This document shows positions 27,178 through 37,677 of a stretch of 64,000 nt of DNA, in pieces. The stretch covers positions 496,001 through 560,000 of the forward strand of contig JADKJL010000009.1 in the NCBI GenBank assembly GCA_016721015.1, read 5' to 3'. The notes beneath the pieces are model-generated. The model saw nothing but the letters and a program-made list of their open reading frames with translations. It searched no databases and had not been told where the DNA came from. A program made the position numbers and the translations under genes. This DNA comes from Lysobacterales bacterium. Its GTDB lineage: Bacteria; Pseudomonadota; Gammaproteobacteria; Xanthomonadales; Rhodanobacteraceae. Numbering within the stretch: the first letter of the stretch is position 1; the number at the start of each line of letters is the position of its first letter.

Positions 27178-27846
27178 ATGAAGAAGTGGCTCAAGGACAA
27201 TCGGGGCGTACTCGTTTTCATCCTCTGCCTCGGCCTGTTCCGCACGGCGATCGCCGACTGGAACCCGGTTCCGACCGGCTCGATGCGCCCAACAATCCTC
27301 GAAGGCGACGTGGTCCTCGTCAATCGCCTCGCCTACGATCTCAAGGTTCCGTTCACCGACATCTCACTGGCCCGACTCGGCGATCCACAACGCGGCGACA
27401 TTGTCACCTTCAGTTCGCCGAAGGACGGGACGCGCCTGATCAAGCGCCTGGTCGCCCTGCCCGGTGACACCGTCGAACTGCGCAACAACAAACTCTTCAT
27501 CAACGCCGAACCGGCCCTCTATAGCGACATGACCGATGTCCGCGAGCCGGTCGGATTCGGCCGCTCCGTCGACGCCATCCGAGTCACCGAGGATTTCGCT
27601 GGCCGCAGCCGTTCCGTGCAATTCCTGCCGATGATCGATTCGCGCAGCAATTTCGGCCCGGTGGTTGTTCCAGCGGATCAATTCTTCATGATGGGCGACA
27701 ACCGCGACAACAGCGAGGATTCCCGCTATATCGGTTTTGTCCCGCGCAAACTGCTGATTGGCCGCGCCGGACACATCCTGGTTTCCGCCGACATCAAGGA
27801 CAACTGGCATCCACGCTTTGATCGAACCGCAAGTCCCTTGAAGTAG
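27178..27846 (+). CDS. lepB: Signal peptidase I (single-span form)
   Basis: The 222-residue protein has one N-terminal membrane anchor (about 9-27). The catalytic dyad is Ser35 in PTGSMRPT and Lys89 in RLIKRLVALPGD, and the box GDNRDNSEDSR follows. It cleaves signal peptides of exported proteins on the periplasmic side. Gammaproteobacterial LepB proteins usually have two spans and a larger insert, so this may be a second, shorter signal peptidase. It stands alone between pilR and the convergent lipocalin gene. Confidence 0.9.
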   Translation: MKKWLKDNRGVLVFILCLGLFRTAIADWNPVPTGSMRPTILEGDVVLVNRLAYDLKVPFTDISLARLGDPQRGDIVTFSSPKDGTRLIKRLVALPGDTVELRNNKLFINAEPALYSDMTDVREPVGFGRSVDAIRVTEDFAGRSRSVQFLPMIDSRSNFGPVVVPADQFFMMGDNRDNSEDSRYIGFVPRKLLIGRAGHILVSADIKDNWHPRFDRTASPLK

Positions 27847-27925
27847 TCCCCGGTACTCAACACGGGACCGGCGATTTTCTCGCGCCGAACTGGATCAGCG
27901 AATTTTCCGTTCGTGCCAACCCGGG

Positions 27926-28489
27926 CTATTCATGAAACCCGGGCTGGCCCACTTGTTGCGCAATCTGGGCGACGCGGAGGATCTTCGAGGTGTCGTAGCC
28001 ATAGCCGCGCATCTTCTCGATCAGGTTTGAATAGAGCGCATCCGGCATGACCGCTTCGCGGCCGAAAATCCACGCCAGTTTGCGGCTCGGCTGCCCGATC
28101 AAGGCCCAGGAATAGTCGTCCGCCACCTCCAGGACCAGATAGTCGGCCTTGAAGATTCCAAAGAAGCGGATGCGCCAGACGGCATTGGAAGGATCCGCTT
28201 GGACCAGCCCGGTGGAGCTCAGAGTTTTCACCTTGTCACTCGCATCGAACGACTTCCGATAGCGATAGACCGTGGCGACATCGCCATTCTTGTTCAGCCT
28301 GTAGACGTCCTCACTGGCCACGTCACCGCGCTCGCCGAGGTAGTCGATCCGGCCAATCACATGCCACTCACCCATGAAGCGTGGCAAATCGATGTGTGCC
28401 GACGATGTCAATGGCGGGCGCGTTGCGGTGGGTGCGCAAGCGGCCAGCAAACTGAGCATGGCGCTTGAGGCCATCATCCAAATGCGCAT
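27926..28489 (-). CDS. blc: Blc-like outer-membrane lipocalin lipoprotein
   Basis: The 187-residue lipoprotein has signal MRIWMMASSAMLSLLAACA with a lipobox Cys. The lipocalin opening motif is FMGEWHVIGRIDYLGERG, equivalent to the G-x-W-Y pattern, and conserved core sequences include VWRIRFFGIFKADYLVL and WALIGQPSRKLAWIFGRE. Family members bind lysophospholipids or fatty acids at the outer membrane. The start at 28489 has a GGAG ribosome site 7 bases upstream, which decides it against an earlier ATG. It is convergent with lepB and divergent from phoH. Confidence 0.88.
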   Translation of the reverse strand: MRIWMMASSAMLSLLAACAPTATRPPLTSSAHIDLPRFMGEWHVIGRIDYLGERGDVASEDVYRLNKNGDVATVYRYRKSFDASDKVKTLSSTGLVQADPSNAVWRIRFFGIFKADYLVLEVADDYSWALIGQPSRKLAWIFGREAVMPDALYSNLIEKMRGYGYDTSKILRVAQIAQQVGQPGFHE

Positions 28490-28692
28490 GCCGTTACTCC
28501 GTTCTTTTCGAAGCACTGATTCTGCACGTACAAAGATGAAGACGACTTATCCGCAGAGTCGGCAATGAACCCGGCGACTGGTCGCGCCTGAAATCGTTTG
28601 CGCCAATTCGGCCGATGGGTCCAGTCCGATCCGACCCGACAAGGGGCAGCGGAGGTGGCGGGAAAAGAGGCGTCGCGCTACCCTCGCTCGCT

Positions 28693-29688
<996 letters not shown>

Positions 29689-29763
29689 AGACGCGTGAGC
29701 GACACCCGCGGCTCCGCGCAATGATCGCGAACGTTGTTCCGATCTATAACCGGATCCGCCGCG

Positions 29764-30231
29764 ATGTCACTTGAGCTGCACCTTTCCCGAACGCCGGGAA
29801 TGTCTCAACGCGGTCTGCCGCAACGAGCCAGTTTCCTGCAATGGGTCGAAGCCACGCTGCACATGGCCAAGCGGCGCGGAAACAGCGAGCTCTCGATCCG
29901 CCTGGCCGACGCCGACGAGGGGCACTCGCTCAATCGCCAATATCGCCAGCGCGACTACCCGACGAATGTACTTTCGTTCCCTGTCGAGCTGCCGGCGGGC
30001 GTCAAGCTGCCCCTACTCGGCGACCTCGTCATCTGCGCGCCGGTGGTTGCCCGCGAGGCGCATGAGCAAGGAAAATCACTGCGCGATCATCATGCCCACA
30101 TGACCGTGCACGGAACGCTGCACTTGCTCGGCTACGATCACGAGAACGATGACGATGCCACGCGCATGGAATCGCTTGAGCGCAAAATCCTCGCCGCTCT
30201 CGGAATCGCCGATCCCTACGTGCAGCGGTAA
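29764..30231 (+). CDS. ybeY: YbeY, rRNA maturation endoribonuclease
   Basis: The 155-residue metalloprotein shows the family zinc site HGTLHLLGYDHEND and the upstream NVLSFPVE strand. YbeY matures the 16S rRNA 3' end and takes part in ribosome quality control. ATG at 29764 (MSLELHLS) is preferred over an upstream in-frame TTG at 29734. It follows ybeZ on the same strand and converges with the delta-60 protein gene 28 bases away. Confidence 0.94.
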   Translation: MSLELHLSRTPGMSQRGLPQRASFLQWVEATLHMAKRRGNSELSIRLADADEGHSLNRQYRQRDYPTNVLSFPVELPAGVKLPLLGDLVICAPVVAREAHEQGKSLRDHHAHMTVHGTLHLLGYDHENDDDATRMESLERKILAALGIADPYVQR

Positions 30232-30259
30232 GCGGGCGCCAGATCCGGGATCAGTCGGC

Positions 30260-32470
30260 TCACAGCCGCTCGAATTCGCCGGTGAAAATCGAATCGCCGT
30301 AGGCGGCGAAACTCATCCGGCTTGCCGGGTTTCCGATCGTGAACCTTCCTCCGATAAGAACCCGATTGTCCGGCTCGACCAGAATGCTCGCAACGTAGGT
30401 CACCTCCTCGCTGACGAGGCCCGCGTCCCAGTTTGCGTCGACCATGCCCGCACCTGTGCCGGCAAAACGCGATATCAAAGTCTGTGCGGGCTCTGAGCCG
30501 AGGTAGTTACTCCGCCCCGCATAAACGCTCCCGCCGGCGCCGATTGCAATAGCCCAAACCCCGGTGGTAACCAGTGGACTCCATGCCGTGTCTAAAACGG
30601 CGCTGGGGCCGGTTCCGACACGGACAAGATTGGCCTGTGCAAATCCGTCACCGAGAACAAAATCCCCACCGACATAAAGGCGCTGAGAGCTATCCAGTGC
30701 AAGCGTCCACGCGAACCCTCCAACCTGAAAAATCCAGCCGGGATCAGCTTGACCGATACCATCAGCAGAAAAGCGCTGCACCCGATCGCTAAATGCTGCG
30801 TACAGATTTCGCGACTCATCAAGGATCAAATCGGAGACGGAGGACGTCTGAGGTGCCCACAAACTATCAATATTCCAGTCTCCCGTGATGGACCGGACGA
30901 CCTTGACCATCCCGCGATGAGTCTGGCCTTCGACAGCGTCCAAATAACCGCCAACGAAAAGGTTGCCTAGCCCGTCATAGCAAAGGGTATAAACACTGCC
31001 GACCGATGGCAGCGGCTGAACGATGCCGGTTCCCGAACCCGAGACTTTCGCCAAACCCCTCAGCGTCTGTCCGCCAATCGAGCGAAAGACGCCGCCCACG
31101 AAAACATCGCCTTCTGCATCGATTTGAAGCGCATTGACACCAATGTCAGGGCCCGGGTTCCAGAGGGGATCAACCGTTCCATCGGGCTTCAAGCGCAACA
31201 GATTGGAGCGCGGCATGCCGCCGGCCCATTCGAACTCCCCGCCGATGATCGTGCCACCATCGGGTTGTCGGGCCATCGCAAAGACGCTCCCGGGATGCCC
31301 CACCTCCATGGTCGGCTGGGCGTTGTTGCCGGTTGGCGGAAGCAGCGCCAGGTTGAACGACGCGATGCCCGCGACGGACATATGCGGTAAGCCGCCGCCC
31401 ACAGCCAGCGGGCTCCCGGGTACGATTGTCATCGCGAAGACAATGCCATTCACGTCATATTGCCAATCCGGATCTGTGGTTCCCGATGCAACATCATATT
31501 TGTGCAGTTTGGCGAGTGGCCGTGCGGGTATCGACCTGTCGTAGACGAGGGCAAACAACTCTCCGTCTGAGACGCTCGAGATAAGAGAGACGTGGCCTTC
31601 CACTTCCGGCATCCAAGTCGGATCAATCGCACCATTCGAAGAAAACGGAATGCGTGCCAGATTGGCACGTGGCTGACCTCCGATTTCCGTGAATGCACCG
31701 CCAACGATCAGCGCGTGGGCATCACTGTCGACCGCCAAGGCGGAGACCCGGTCTGAAGGTTGCGGATCCCAACTGGTATCAACTGCGCCGATGCCATCAA
31801 CCGACATCCTCAACAGCCGCGACGGCTCGATGGCGGGAAAGATACCGTAACCCGCCACGTACAGATGGCCATCGCCACCCAGAGCGATGTCATAAACGTC
31901 ACCGCGAAGCTGCTGTCCCCACTCCGACGCGAGCACCCCGTCTGATGAAATCTTTTGTACCTTCCGGGGCGTAGCCACGAAAATCGTCCTGCCGTCCGCG
32001 CTGACCAGAATCCTCATGGAATTAGGTTCGATTCCCTGGGTGACAGGCCATTGCGGATCGACCTGTCCCGCAGAGCCTGCGGGGATCTTTGCGATGAAGC
32101 TGTGCGCCTGACCACCGATCATGAAGAAGCGGCCTCCGACATAAACATTGCCGGCTGCATCGACGCCGAGTGCTGTCACCGAGCGATCAGGTTCTGGCTT
32201 CCAATTTGGATCCACCTCACCGTTGGCGAATACCCGAGCGAGATTCCTGCGACGCTGCCCGTTGATGAGCGAGAAGTATCCACCGACGATCAATGAACCA
32301 TCAGAAAGGTAAGCAACGGCATAGACTGCGCCATCGTAAAACAGCCTGGGTCCGGGCGCATCGAGCAATCGACTGTCAGGCGCTTGCGCAAGCGCAATGG
32401 ATGAGACAAGGCCGAACAGGACAACAAGCACGATTGCCCTGACCCGATTCACGAAATCCAATTGATGCAT
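30260..32470 (-). CDS. Secreted delta-60-repeat protein with C-terminal IFTGEF tail
   Basis: The 736-residue protein has a signal peptide (hydrophobic residues about 11-28, cleavage near ALA-QA). Most of it is tandem units of the delta-60 type, each with a D-P-x-W-x-P phrase, V-x-A-L-x-x-D, and x-V-G-G-x-F-x-x-I-G-G-Q-x-R-x-x-L-A-R-(I/V), and it is probably a beta-propeller-like surface or secreted protein. The end is GDSIFTGEFERL, sharing a tail pattern with two other exported proteins in this window. Codon use looks less GC-biased than its neighbours (judged by eye, not counted). No enzymatic motif is present. The S8 protease gene lies 132 bases upstream on the same strand. Confidence 0.83.
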   Translation of the reverse strand: MHQLDFVNRVRAIVLVVLFGLVSSIALAQAPDSRLLDAPGPRLFYDGAVYAVAYLSDGSLIVGGYFSLINGQRRRNLARVFANGEVDPNWKPEPDRSVTALGVDAAGNVYVGGRFFMIGGQAHSFIAKIPAGSAGQVDPQWPVTQGIEPNSMRILVSADGRTIFVATPRKVQKISSDGVLASEWGQQLRGDVYDIALGGDGHLYVAGYGIFPAIEPSRLLRMSVDGIGAVDTSWDPQPSDRVSALAVDSDAHALIVGGAFTEIGGQPRANLARIPFSSNGAIDPTWMPEVEGHVSLISSVSDGELFALVYDRSIPARPLAKLHKYDVASGTTDPDWQYDVNGIVFAMTIVPGSPLAVGGGLPHMSVAGIASFNLALLPPTGNNAQPTMEVGHPGSVFAMARQPDGGTIIGGEFEWAGGMPRSNLLRLKPDGTVDPLWNPGPDIGVNALQIDAEGDVFVGGVFRSIGGQTLRGLAKVSGSGTGIVQPLPSVGSVYTLCYDGLGNLFVGGYLDAVEGQTHRGMVKVVRSITGDWNIDSLWAPQTSSVSDLILDESRNLYAAFSDRVQRFSADGIGQADPGWIFQVGGFAWTLALDSSQRLYVGGDFVLGDGFAQANLVRVGTGPSAVLDTAWSPLVTTGVWAIAIGAGGSVYAGRSNYLGSEPAQTLISRFAGTGAGMVDANWDAGLVSEEVTYVASILVEPDNRVLIGGRFTIGNPASRMSFAAYGDSIFTGEFERL

Positions 32471-32602
32471 GATTTACTTCCTGGTTTGACCTGGCGCGTC
32501 CAATCGCCTTACTTCAAAGAGTATATCAAGCCATTAAGTGAACGGGGCGCGTATTTGCCTGGCGTCGGCCTCAACCCGCAGATCGGCAGATGCGTCGGCG
32601 CC

Positions 32603-35600
32603 CTAGCGATGATTGAGCAGCGACAAGGCATCGAAACCGTCGGCAAAGATCGAATCGCTCGGGGCCATGCAGGCCTGCACGCTCACGTCATCAAGATAGA
32701 AACCATCCGGAACTCGGCCGGTCGAGGCATCGGTGGCCATGCGAAAGCGGAACTGCACGGTTTCGCCGGCGTATGCATCGAGGTCAACGATGAAGGGTGA
32801 CCAATCCCGAGGGTCGCCGCACCAGGCCTGCCTGCCGCGTGCGGGGCTGCCGAACGAACTGCTGATCGGCCCTTGATAGGGACCAACCAGCAGTTTCGAT
32901 GGCGGCAGCTGATTCCAGTTGGCGCCGGCATCGCTGGAAATTTCCAGAAATGCGCCGTCATAACAACCACCGAGGCGATCCTCGATGGTCTGATGACTCC
33001 AGAACTTCAGGCTCAGCGGCGCTGCGTCCGCAGGTAGCGCAACGGCTGGCGAAACGAGAAGCTGATCGGAGTCGTAGGCAACATCGACGGCGAGCATCGA
33101 GTGGCCCGGGCCGTGCGAGCGTGCGCTCGACAGGGCCCACGTATCGTGGTCACCGGAATGCGTCCAGGCACCGGGGCCGCTCTCGAAATCACTGTGCTCG
33201 ATGACGGTAGGCAGGCTGCCTGGCGCACATTCGCCGGGCAGCGGCGTGGTCGTGAACGAGAAGATCGGCATCGGCGGGCTTTCACCACACGAATTGATTG
33301 CCGTGATCCTCCAGTAGTAGTGCGTCGCGTAATCAAGTTCGCTGGCAACGGTATGCGTGGTCGCCTGGGTTGTCGTCGTGTAGATGATGTCGCTGAACGC
33401 CAAATCGCGCGCGATTTCGATACGGTATTCGCCGGCGCCGGTGATCGCTGTCCAGTTCAACAACGGATGGCGGGCGACATTGGCTGCATTGTCCGTCGGC
33501 AGACTGGGCAACGGCGCCGTGGGTGGCAACGCCGCCAATTGCAACTGTGCATAACGAGTGCGAGTGACACCGGCCGCTTGCGCAGAGATCGCGAGAACCG
33601 TTTTTCCGACCCCGCCAGCGGCAAGGTTGCCGATGCTCAGCGTGGCGCCGCCTGGAACAGCCATCGGGTTGGCCGAGAACGTCGCTGTCGAGCCCGCTGG
33701 ATTGCCTGTGATCGACAGCGCAACAGGCGAGCTGAAGCCGAGGATCGACTGCGTGCCGAGGCTGAAATTCACCGTGCTCGTCGTCGCCGTGCAGACGCTT
33801 CGCGACGTCGGATTCAGACTGAATGTGAAGCCCGGTTGCCTGGCGCAGTTGTTGCAGACCAGGGCGAAATCCTGATCCGTGACATCGGCGTTGCCGGGCA
33901 CACCGTCACCGGCGATATTGAATGCACTGACCGCAATCGTCACTGGCTCGCTTGGAGCGGGAGGCAGATAAATCGCCTCGACATTGTTGGCGGAATCCGG
34001 ACTGCCGCCCGGCGAGCTCCAGGCGCCTTCAAAGTGATTTCCAAACCAATGTGCAGACCCCGCAGTCGCGACCAGGTCGAGATTGTTGACCTGCGGGCTG
34101 GTACCGACCGCGCCGGGCGCGTCGGTCCAGGCCAGCACGATGCGCATCGGCTTGGCCGGATCGACGCGGTGTATCTGCGTCGTCCAAGCCTGGCCCGACT
34201 CGCTGAGCAGGTGGTCTTGATTGACCAGCCAGGTCGGCGTGTCACTGAACATCTCGCCGAGATCCGGCATGCCGAACCCCTGCGCGTTGCTCGGCAGGAC
34301 ATCGTTCGCGCCTTGGCCGGTCAGCCAGGTTGGATGCGCCACAAGCCAGGCTTTCATCAACGCCGGGGTCGGTGCAGATGCGCTTGCCGCGTCAAACTCC
34401 AGACTGCCCTGTCCGCTTGCGATCCACCACCATGACAGCGAGGCAACGCCGGAAACCGCGGGCGCCGCATGACTGGTTCCGGACGATGCCGAATATGTGG
34501 AATTACCCACAGGCCGGGCCGCATCGCAAATGCCTTCACCGATGCCCGGATGCGCCTGGGTTCCGGTTACATGGGTTCCCGGGGCAACCAGGTCGGGTTT
34601 GACCCGATTTCCGGGAGCCGGGCCGCGCGAGGAAAAAAAGATCACGTCCATCGCATTGTCGGCCCCGCTGGCATCGATTGCACAGCCGTCGGTCCAGGTA
34701 CCATCTTCATCGGCTGAGCGCGGATTCTCGCTGGCGCCCACGGTAATCATGTTCTTGCCGTTGCCAGGCGAGCCGATGCTGTTTGCATTGGGGCCGCTGT
34801 TGCCGGCCGAGAAGATCGTGATCAACTGCTGATTGCCCGCAGTATCCGGATCGGCATCGCGAGTGCCGGCATCGTAGGCCTGCGACGAGACATCGTATTG
34901 CCCGGCGCAGGCTGCGCAGCCCCACGAGTTCGATGAAATCCGCGCACCGGCTGCATAACTCGCCTTGATCAGGCCCGCGTTGGTGCCTCCGCAGTTGGCG
35001 AGATCGAAGGCCGGAGCAAACACGCGCGTGCCACCGAGACGTCCAAACGGATTGATGCCCTGACCACGCTGATACTCGCCCGGGAAGCGCGCGCCGGGCG
35101 TGAAGGCGTTTTCGCGCACGTCATAGCCGAGCGCGATATTCGCATTGATGTGGCCGTGGCCATCGACATCACCATTGTTGATCGTGCATTTCTGGCTGTA
35201 GACCATGCGCGTTGCATTTGCGCTTTCGCCAAGGCGATGCAGGGTCGGATCGCCGGTCTGGATGGTGCGATCGCCGATACCCGAATCGGTGATGTCGAGG
35301 ATCGGATAGGCATCCGGATCATCGGGGAATCCAAGCGATTGCAACCAGGGCAGATAGCCCGGCTGCAGCGGTCCAGACCGGTCTGCATTGAAGTCGCCGC
35401 GGAGGATCTGCGCCTGCACCTCATCGTTCATCGTCGGTGCGATGTACTCGCCGACCCAGAACACATCAGGCAGATCAATGAGCTGGCGGATCTGCTCGTC
35501 GCTCGCCTCGAAGCGCGCGATCTCATAGGCCAGTTGCGGCGTCCAGTCATCCAGCGGCTTGAGTCCCAGCGCGGAAAACCGCTCGCGCCCGACATCGCCA

Positions 35601-36184
35601 TCGTGGCGGAAACGCTGCACGATGATCGACAGCTTGTCGCCACCTCCGTTGCCGCGCTGGAGGCGATCGAACACGGAGTTGCCAAGCTTGATGAATGCCG
35701 GCAGCGGCTGATTGAACTGCAGGACGCGCCCCGCGCCGACCATGGCATCAAGCTTGGCGCGGGCCGCCAAATCGGCCCAGAGCAGATAGCCGTCGCTGGC
35801 GATGTACTGGATCGGAACGGCACCGGTCGCGCGCAACTGGTCAAGCCAGACATCCTTGATCGGGCCGATGAACTGGACGATCTGCAGGGCGGCCGCGCTG
35901 GGCGACTTCAGCGCGAAACCCGCTGGCGCGGCGATTCCGTGCAAACGCGTATCGATCTGCATTCGATCGAACTTGAGCAGGTAGGCATCGGCAAGCGGCC
36001 AGGCCTTGCCCGGCAAGGCAGTTGCGTCGCCGTCGAACAAGCGATAGGAGCCGTAATCGGCGATGACGTGGAACCCGGCCGGGACCGGCACACCGGCCGG
36101 CAGGATCACCGGTTCCGCGTGGAGAAGCGGGCCGCTCGACAGCGACGCGCTTACCGCAATGGCGAGAGCACACAGCTTGCGCAT
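32603..36184 (-). CDS. Secreted S8 (subtilisin-like) serine protease with Fn3- and MAM-like domains
   Basis: The 1193-residue protein starts with signal MRKLCALAIAVSASLS...LHA. A propeptide region of about 240 residues precedes the S8 domain. Catalytic residues are Asp300 (ILDITDSGIG), His343 (DGHGHINAN), Asn462 (FSAGNSG) and Ser571 (SSGTSHAAPAVSG). The usual HGTH around the His is altered to HGHI. A proprotein-convertase-like beta domain, a fibronectin type III-like unit (LLNWTAITGAGEYRIEI) and a MAM/immune-inhibitor-like module (FESGPGAWTHSGDHDTWAL to YLDDVSVQAC) follow. The tail contains SDSIFADGFDALSLLNHR. It probably works outside the cell on proteins. The start at 36184 was set by the signal peptide. 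Confidence 0.88.
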   Translation of the reverse strand: MRKLCALAIAVSASLSSGPLLHAEPVILPAGVPVPAGFHVIADYGSYRLFDGDATALPGKAWPLADAYLLKFDRMQIDTRLHGIAAPAGFALKSPSAAALQIVQFIGPIKDVWLDQLRATGAVPIQYIASDGYLLWADLAARAKLDAMVGAGRVLQFNQPLPAFIKLGNSVFDRLQRGNGGGDKLSIIVQRFRHDGDVGRERFSALGLKPLDDWTPQLAYEIARFEASDEQIRQLIDLPDVFWVGEYIAPTMNDEVQAQILRGDFNADRSGPLQPGYLPWLQSLGFPDDPDAYPILDITDSGIGDRTIQTGDPTLHRLGESANATRMVYSQKCTINNGDVDGHGHINANIALGYDVRENAFTPGARFPGEYQRGQGINPFGRLGGTRVFAPAFDLANCGGTNAGLIKASYAAGARISSNSWGCAACAGQYDVSSQAYDAGTRDADPDTAGNQQLITIFSAGNSGPNANSIGSPGNGKNMITVGASENPRSADEDGTWTDGCAIDASGADNAMDVIFFSSRGPAPGNRVKPDLVAPGTHVTGTQAHPGIGEGICDAARPVGNSTYSASSGTSHAAPAVSGVASLSWWWIASGQGSLEFDAASASAPTPALMKAWLVAHPTWLTGQGANDVLPSNAQGFGMPDLGEMFSDTPTWLVNQDHLLSESGQAWTTQIHRVDPAKPMRIVLAWTDAPGAVGTSPQVNNLDLVATAGSAHWFGNHFEGAWSSPGGSPDSANNVEAIYLPPAPSEPVTIAVSAFNIAGDGVPGNADVTDQDFALVCNNCARQPGFTFSLNPTSRSVCTATTSTVNFSLGTQSILGFSSPVALSITGNPAGSTATFSANPMAVPGGATLSIGNLAAGGVGKTVLAISAQAAGVTRTRYAQLQLAALPPTAPLPSLPTDNAANVARHPLLNWTAITGAGEYRIEIARDLAFSDIIYTTTTQATTHTVASELDYATHYYWRITAINSCGESPPMPIFSFTTTPLPGECAPGSLPTVIEHSDFESGPGAWTHSGDHDTWALSSARSHGPGHSMLAVDVAYDSDQLLVSPAVALPADAAPLSLKFWSHQTIEDRLGGCYDGAFLEISSDAGANWNQLPPSKLLVGPYQGPISSSFGSPARGRQAWCGDPRDWSPFIVDLDAYAGETVQFRFRMATDASTGRVPDGFYLDDVSVQACMAPSDSIFADGFDALSLLNHR

Positions 36185-36293
36185 GACGACGGGATTTCCT
36201 GCCGGAGCTGGCTCAGCGGACCAGCTGGCGAGCATCCCGGGTTGTCGCAGGGTCGTCAAGCAGGAGGTCAGCTGCAATGACAGGCAGGGGAGG

Positions 36294-36878
36294 TCAGCGG
36301 CGCGAGACGTTGGGTTCGCCACGCACATACCAGCGCCAATTCTCCGTCGTGGCCAGGCGGATGCCGACCCGTGTCGTCACCACCGGATCAAGCGGCGGCT
36401 GGCGGCCGTCATCGACAATGCAAAACCCGCCCGTAGCCGTGACCAGATCGATGCCATCCTGTTTGCCGTTGATGCCCATGGCTTGAGCCAGACGCGCCGG
36501 GCCGCTGCACAGGTCGCGATCGCGCTGCGCTTTCGGGCGCACTGCGCGCATCGCCTCCAGTCCGCTCAATGGCGCCAAGGCACGCAGCAGCACCGCGATG
36601 CCCTCGCCAGCCTCGCCACACACCGCGTTGCAGCACCAGTGCATGCCGTAGGTGAAGTAGACATACATCAGGCCCGGCGGCCCGAACATGGTCGCGTTAC
36701 GCACGGTCTTGCCCCGATAGCTGTGCGCGGCGGGATCAATCGAACCGCAGTACGCTTCGACTTCGACAATGCGGCCGCTGCGTCCATCCGCTCCGACCAG
36801 CACCTTGTTGAGCAGATCCACCGCCACCTCGCGCGAATCACGGCGATAGAAGTCGCGCGGCAAAGGCTTGCGCGTCAT
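36294..36878 (-). CDS. DNA-3-methyladenine glycosylase (AAG/MPG type)
   Basis: The 194-residue protein matches the Aag family. It has an N-terminal FYRRDSREVAVDLLNKVLV, the catalytic region RIVEVEAYCGSIDPAAHSYRG and the GPPGLMYVYFTYGMHWCCN substrate-pocket strand, then CSGPARLAQAMGI. It removes alkylated purines to start base excision repair. ATG at 36878. It is encoded between the S8 protease and an AhpD-like gene, all on the minus strand. Confidence 0.93.
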   Translation of the reverse strand: MTRKPLPRDFYRRDSREVAVDLLNKVLVGADGRSGRIVEVEAYCGSIDPAAHSYRGKTVRNATMFGPPGLMYVYFTYGMHWCCNAVCGEAGEGIAVLLRALAPLSGLEAMRAVRPKAQRDRDLCSGPARLAQAMGINGKQDGIDLVTATGGFCIVDDGRQPPLDPVVTTRVGIRLATTENWRWYVRGEPNVSRR

Positions 36879-36920
36879 CGATCTCTCATCCTCGGCAAGG
36901 CGGCTCGGGTCATCACGCGG

Positions 36921-37385
36921 TCACGTTGCCTTCTCGGCAACCGTGTGGCCGCCGACACTCGCGCGGAAGGCAATCGCCATCCGGTTCCAGCCGTTGATCG
37001 CAATGATCGCCAGGGTCAGCTCGACCAGTCCCTTTTCGTCAAACTGTTCGCGCATCTGCGCATACAGTTCATCGGGCACATCGCCACCCACAAGCCGCGT
37101 CACCGCCTCGGCCCAACCAAGCGCCGCACGTTCGCGTGCGCTGTAAAACGGCGCCTCGCGCCAGGCCGACAGCAAGTACAGGCGCTGCTCGGTTTCACCC
37201 GCCGCCCGGGCATCCTTGCTGTGCATGTCCAGGCAGTGTGCACAGCCATTGATCTGCGAAACACGCATCTTGACCAGCTCGATCAACGAGGGCTCAAGCG
37301 CGCTGCGACGCACGCCTGCTTCAAGGTCGAGCATCGCCTTGAACGCATCCGGGGCGGCCTTTCGATAATCAACACGCGGCGTCAT
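36921..37385 (-). CDS. Carboxymuconolactone-decarboxylase-family (AhpD-like) protein
   Basis: The 154-residue protein carries the peroxidase-type motif QINGCAHCLDMHSKDAR, where the CxxC and following His are the redox-active residues of AhpD-like alkylhydroperoxidases. The C-terminus has the helical core (ELTLAIIAINGWNRMAIAF). It is probably a small peroxidase or disulfide reductase. A strong GAAGGAGA ribosome site precedes the ATG. Substrate and partners cannot be read from sequence. It sits 42 bases upstream of the glycosylase gene on the same strand, so the two may form a stress or repair operon. Confidence 0.88.
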   Translation of the reverse strand: MTPRVDYRKAAPDAFKAMLDLEAGVRRSALEPSLIELVKMRVSQINGCAHCLDMHSKDARAAGETEQRLYLLSAWREAPFYSARERAALGWAEAVTRLVGGDVPDELYAQMREQFDEKGLVELTLAIIAINGWNRMAIAFRASVGGHTVAEKAT

Positions 37386-37677
37386 GTCGGTCTCCTTCCA
37401 CGGTGGGGATCCTGGCGTCCGGGCAGCCAGCCGGGCGCTTACGGAACATGACCATACGCCCTCGCCGCCTTGGCTGCGTACTCACCCCTTCCGCTGAATG
37501 ACGGAGCGAGGGCGGCAGGCCGGAAGGGCGAAAATGAATGAATTCGCCCTGCGCGACCGCCGGAAAAGCATCCGCCGCCGTCTTGAACTTGAGCATGCTG
37601 CCACCACCTCGATGGTTCGCGACGCCGCGCTATAGTGGCCGGCTTCGCACTCCCCTGTTTCGAGCCCGATCCTGCCC

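Noticed and set aside
27926..27960. CCCGGG repeats at the end of the lipocalin gene as a terminator
   Set aside because: The sequence is within the coding end, the repeats are direct rather than a clean stem, and no T-run follows.
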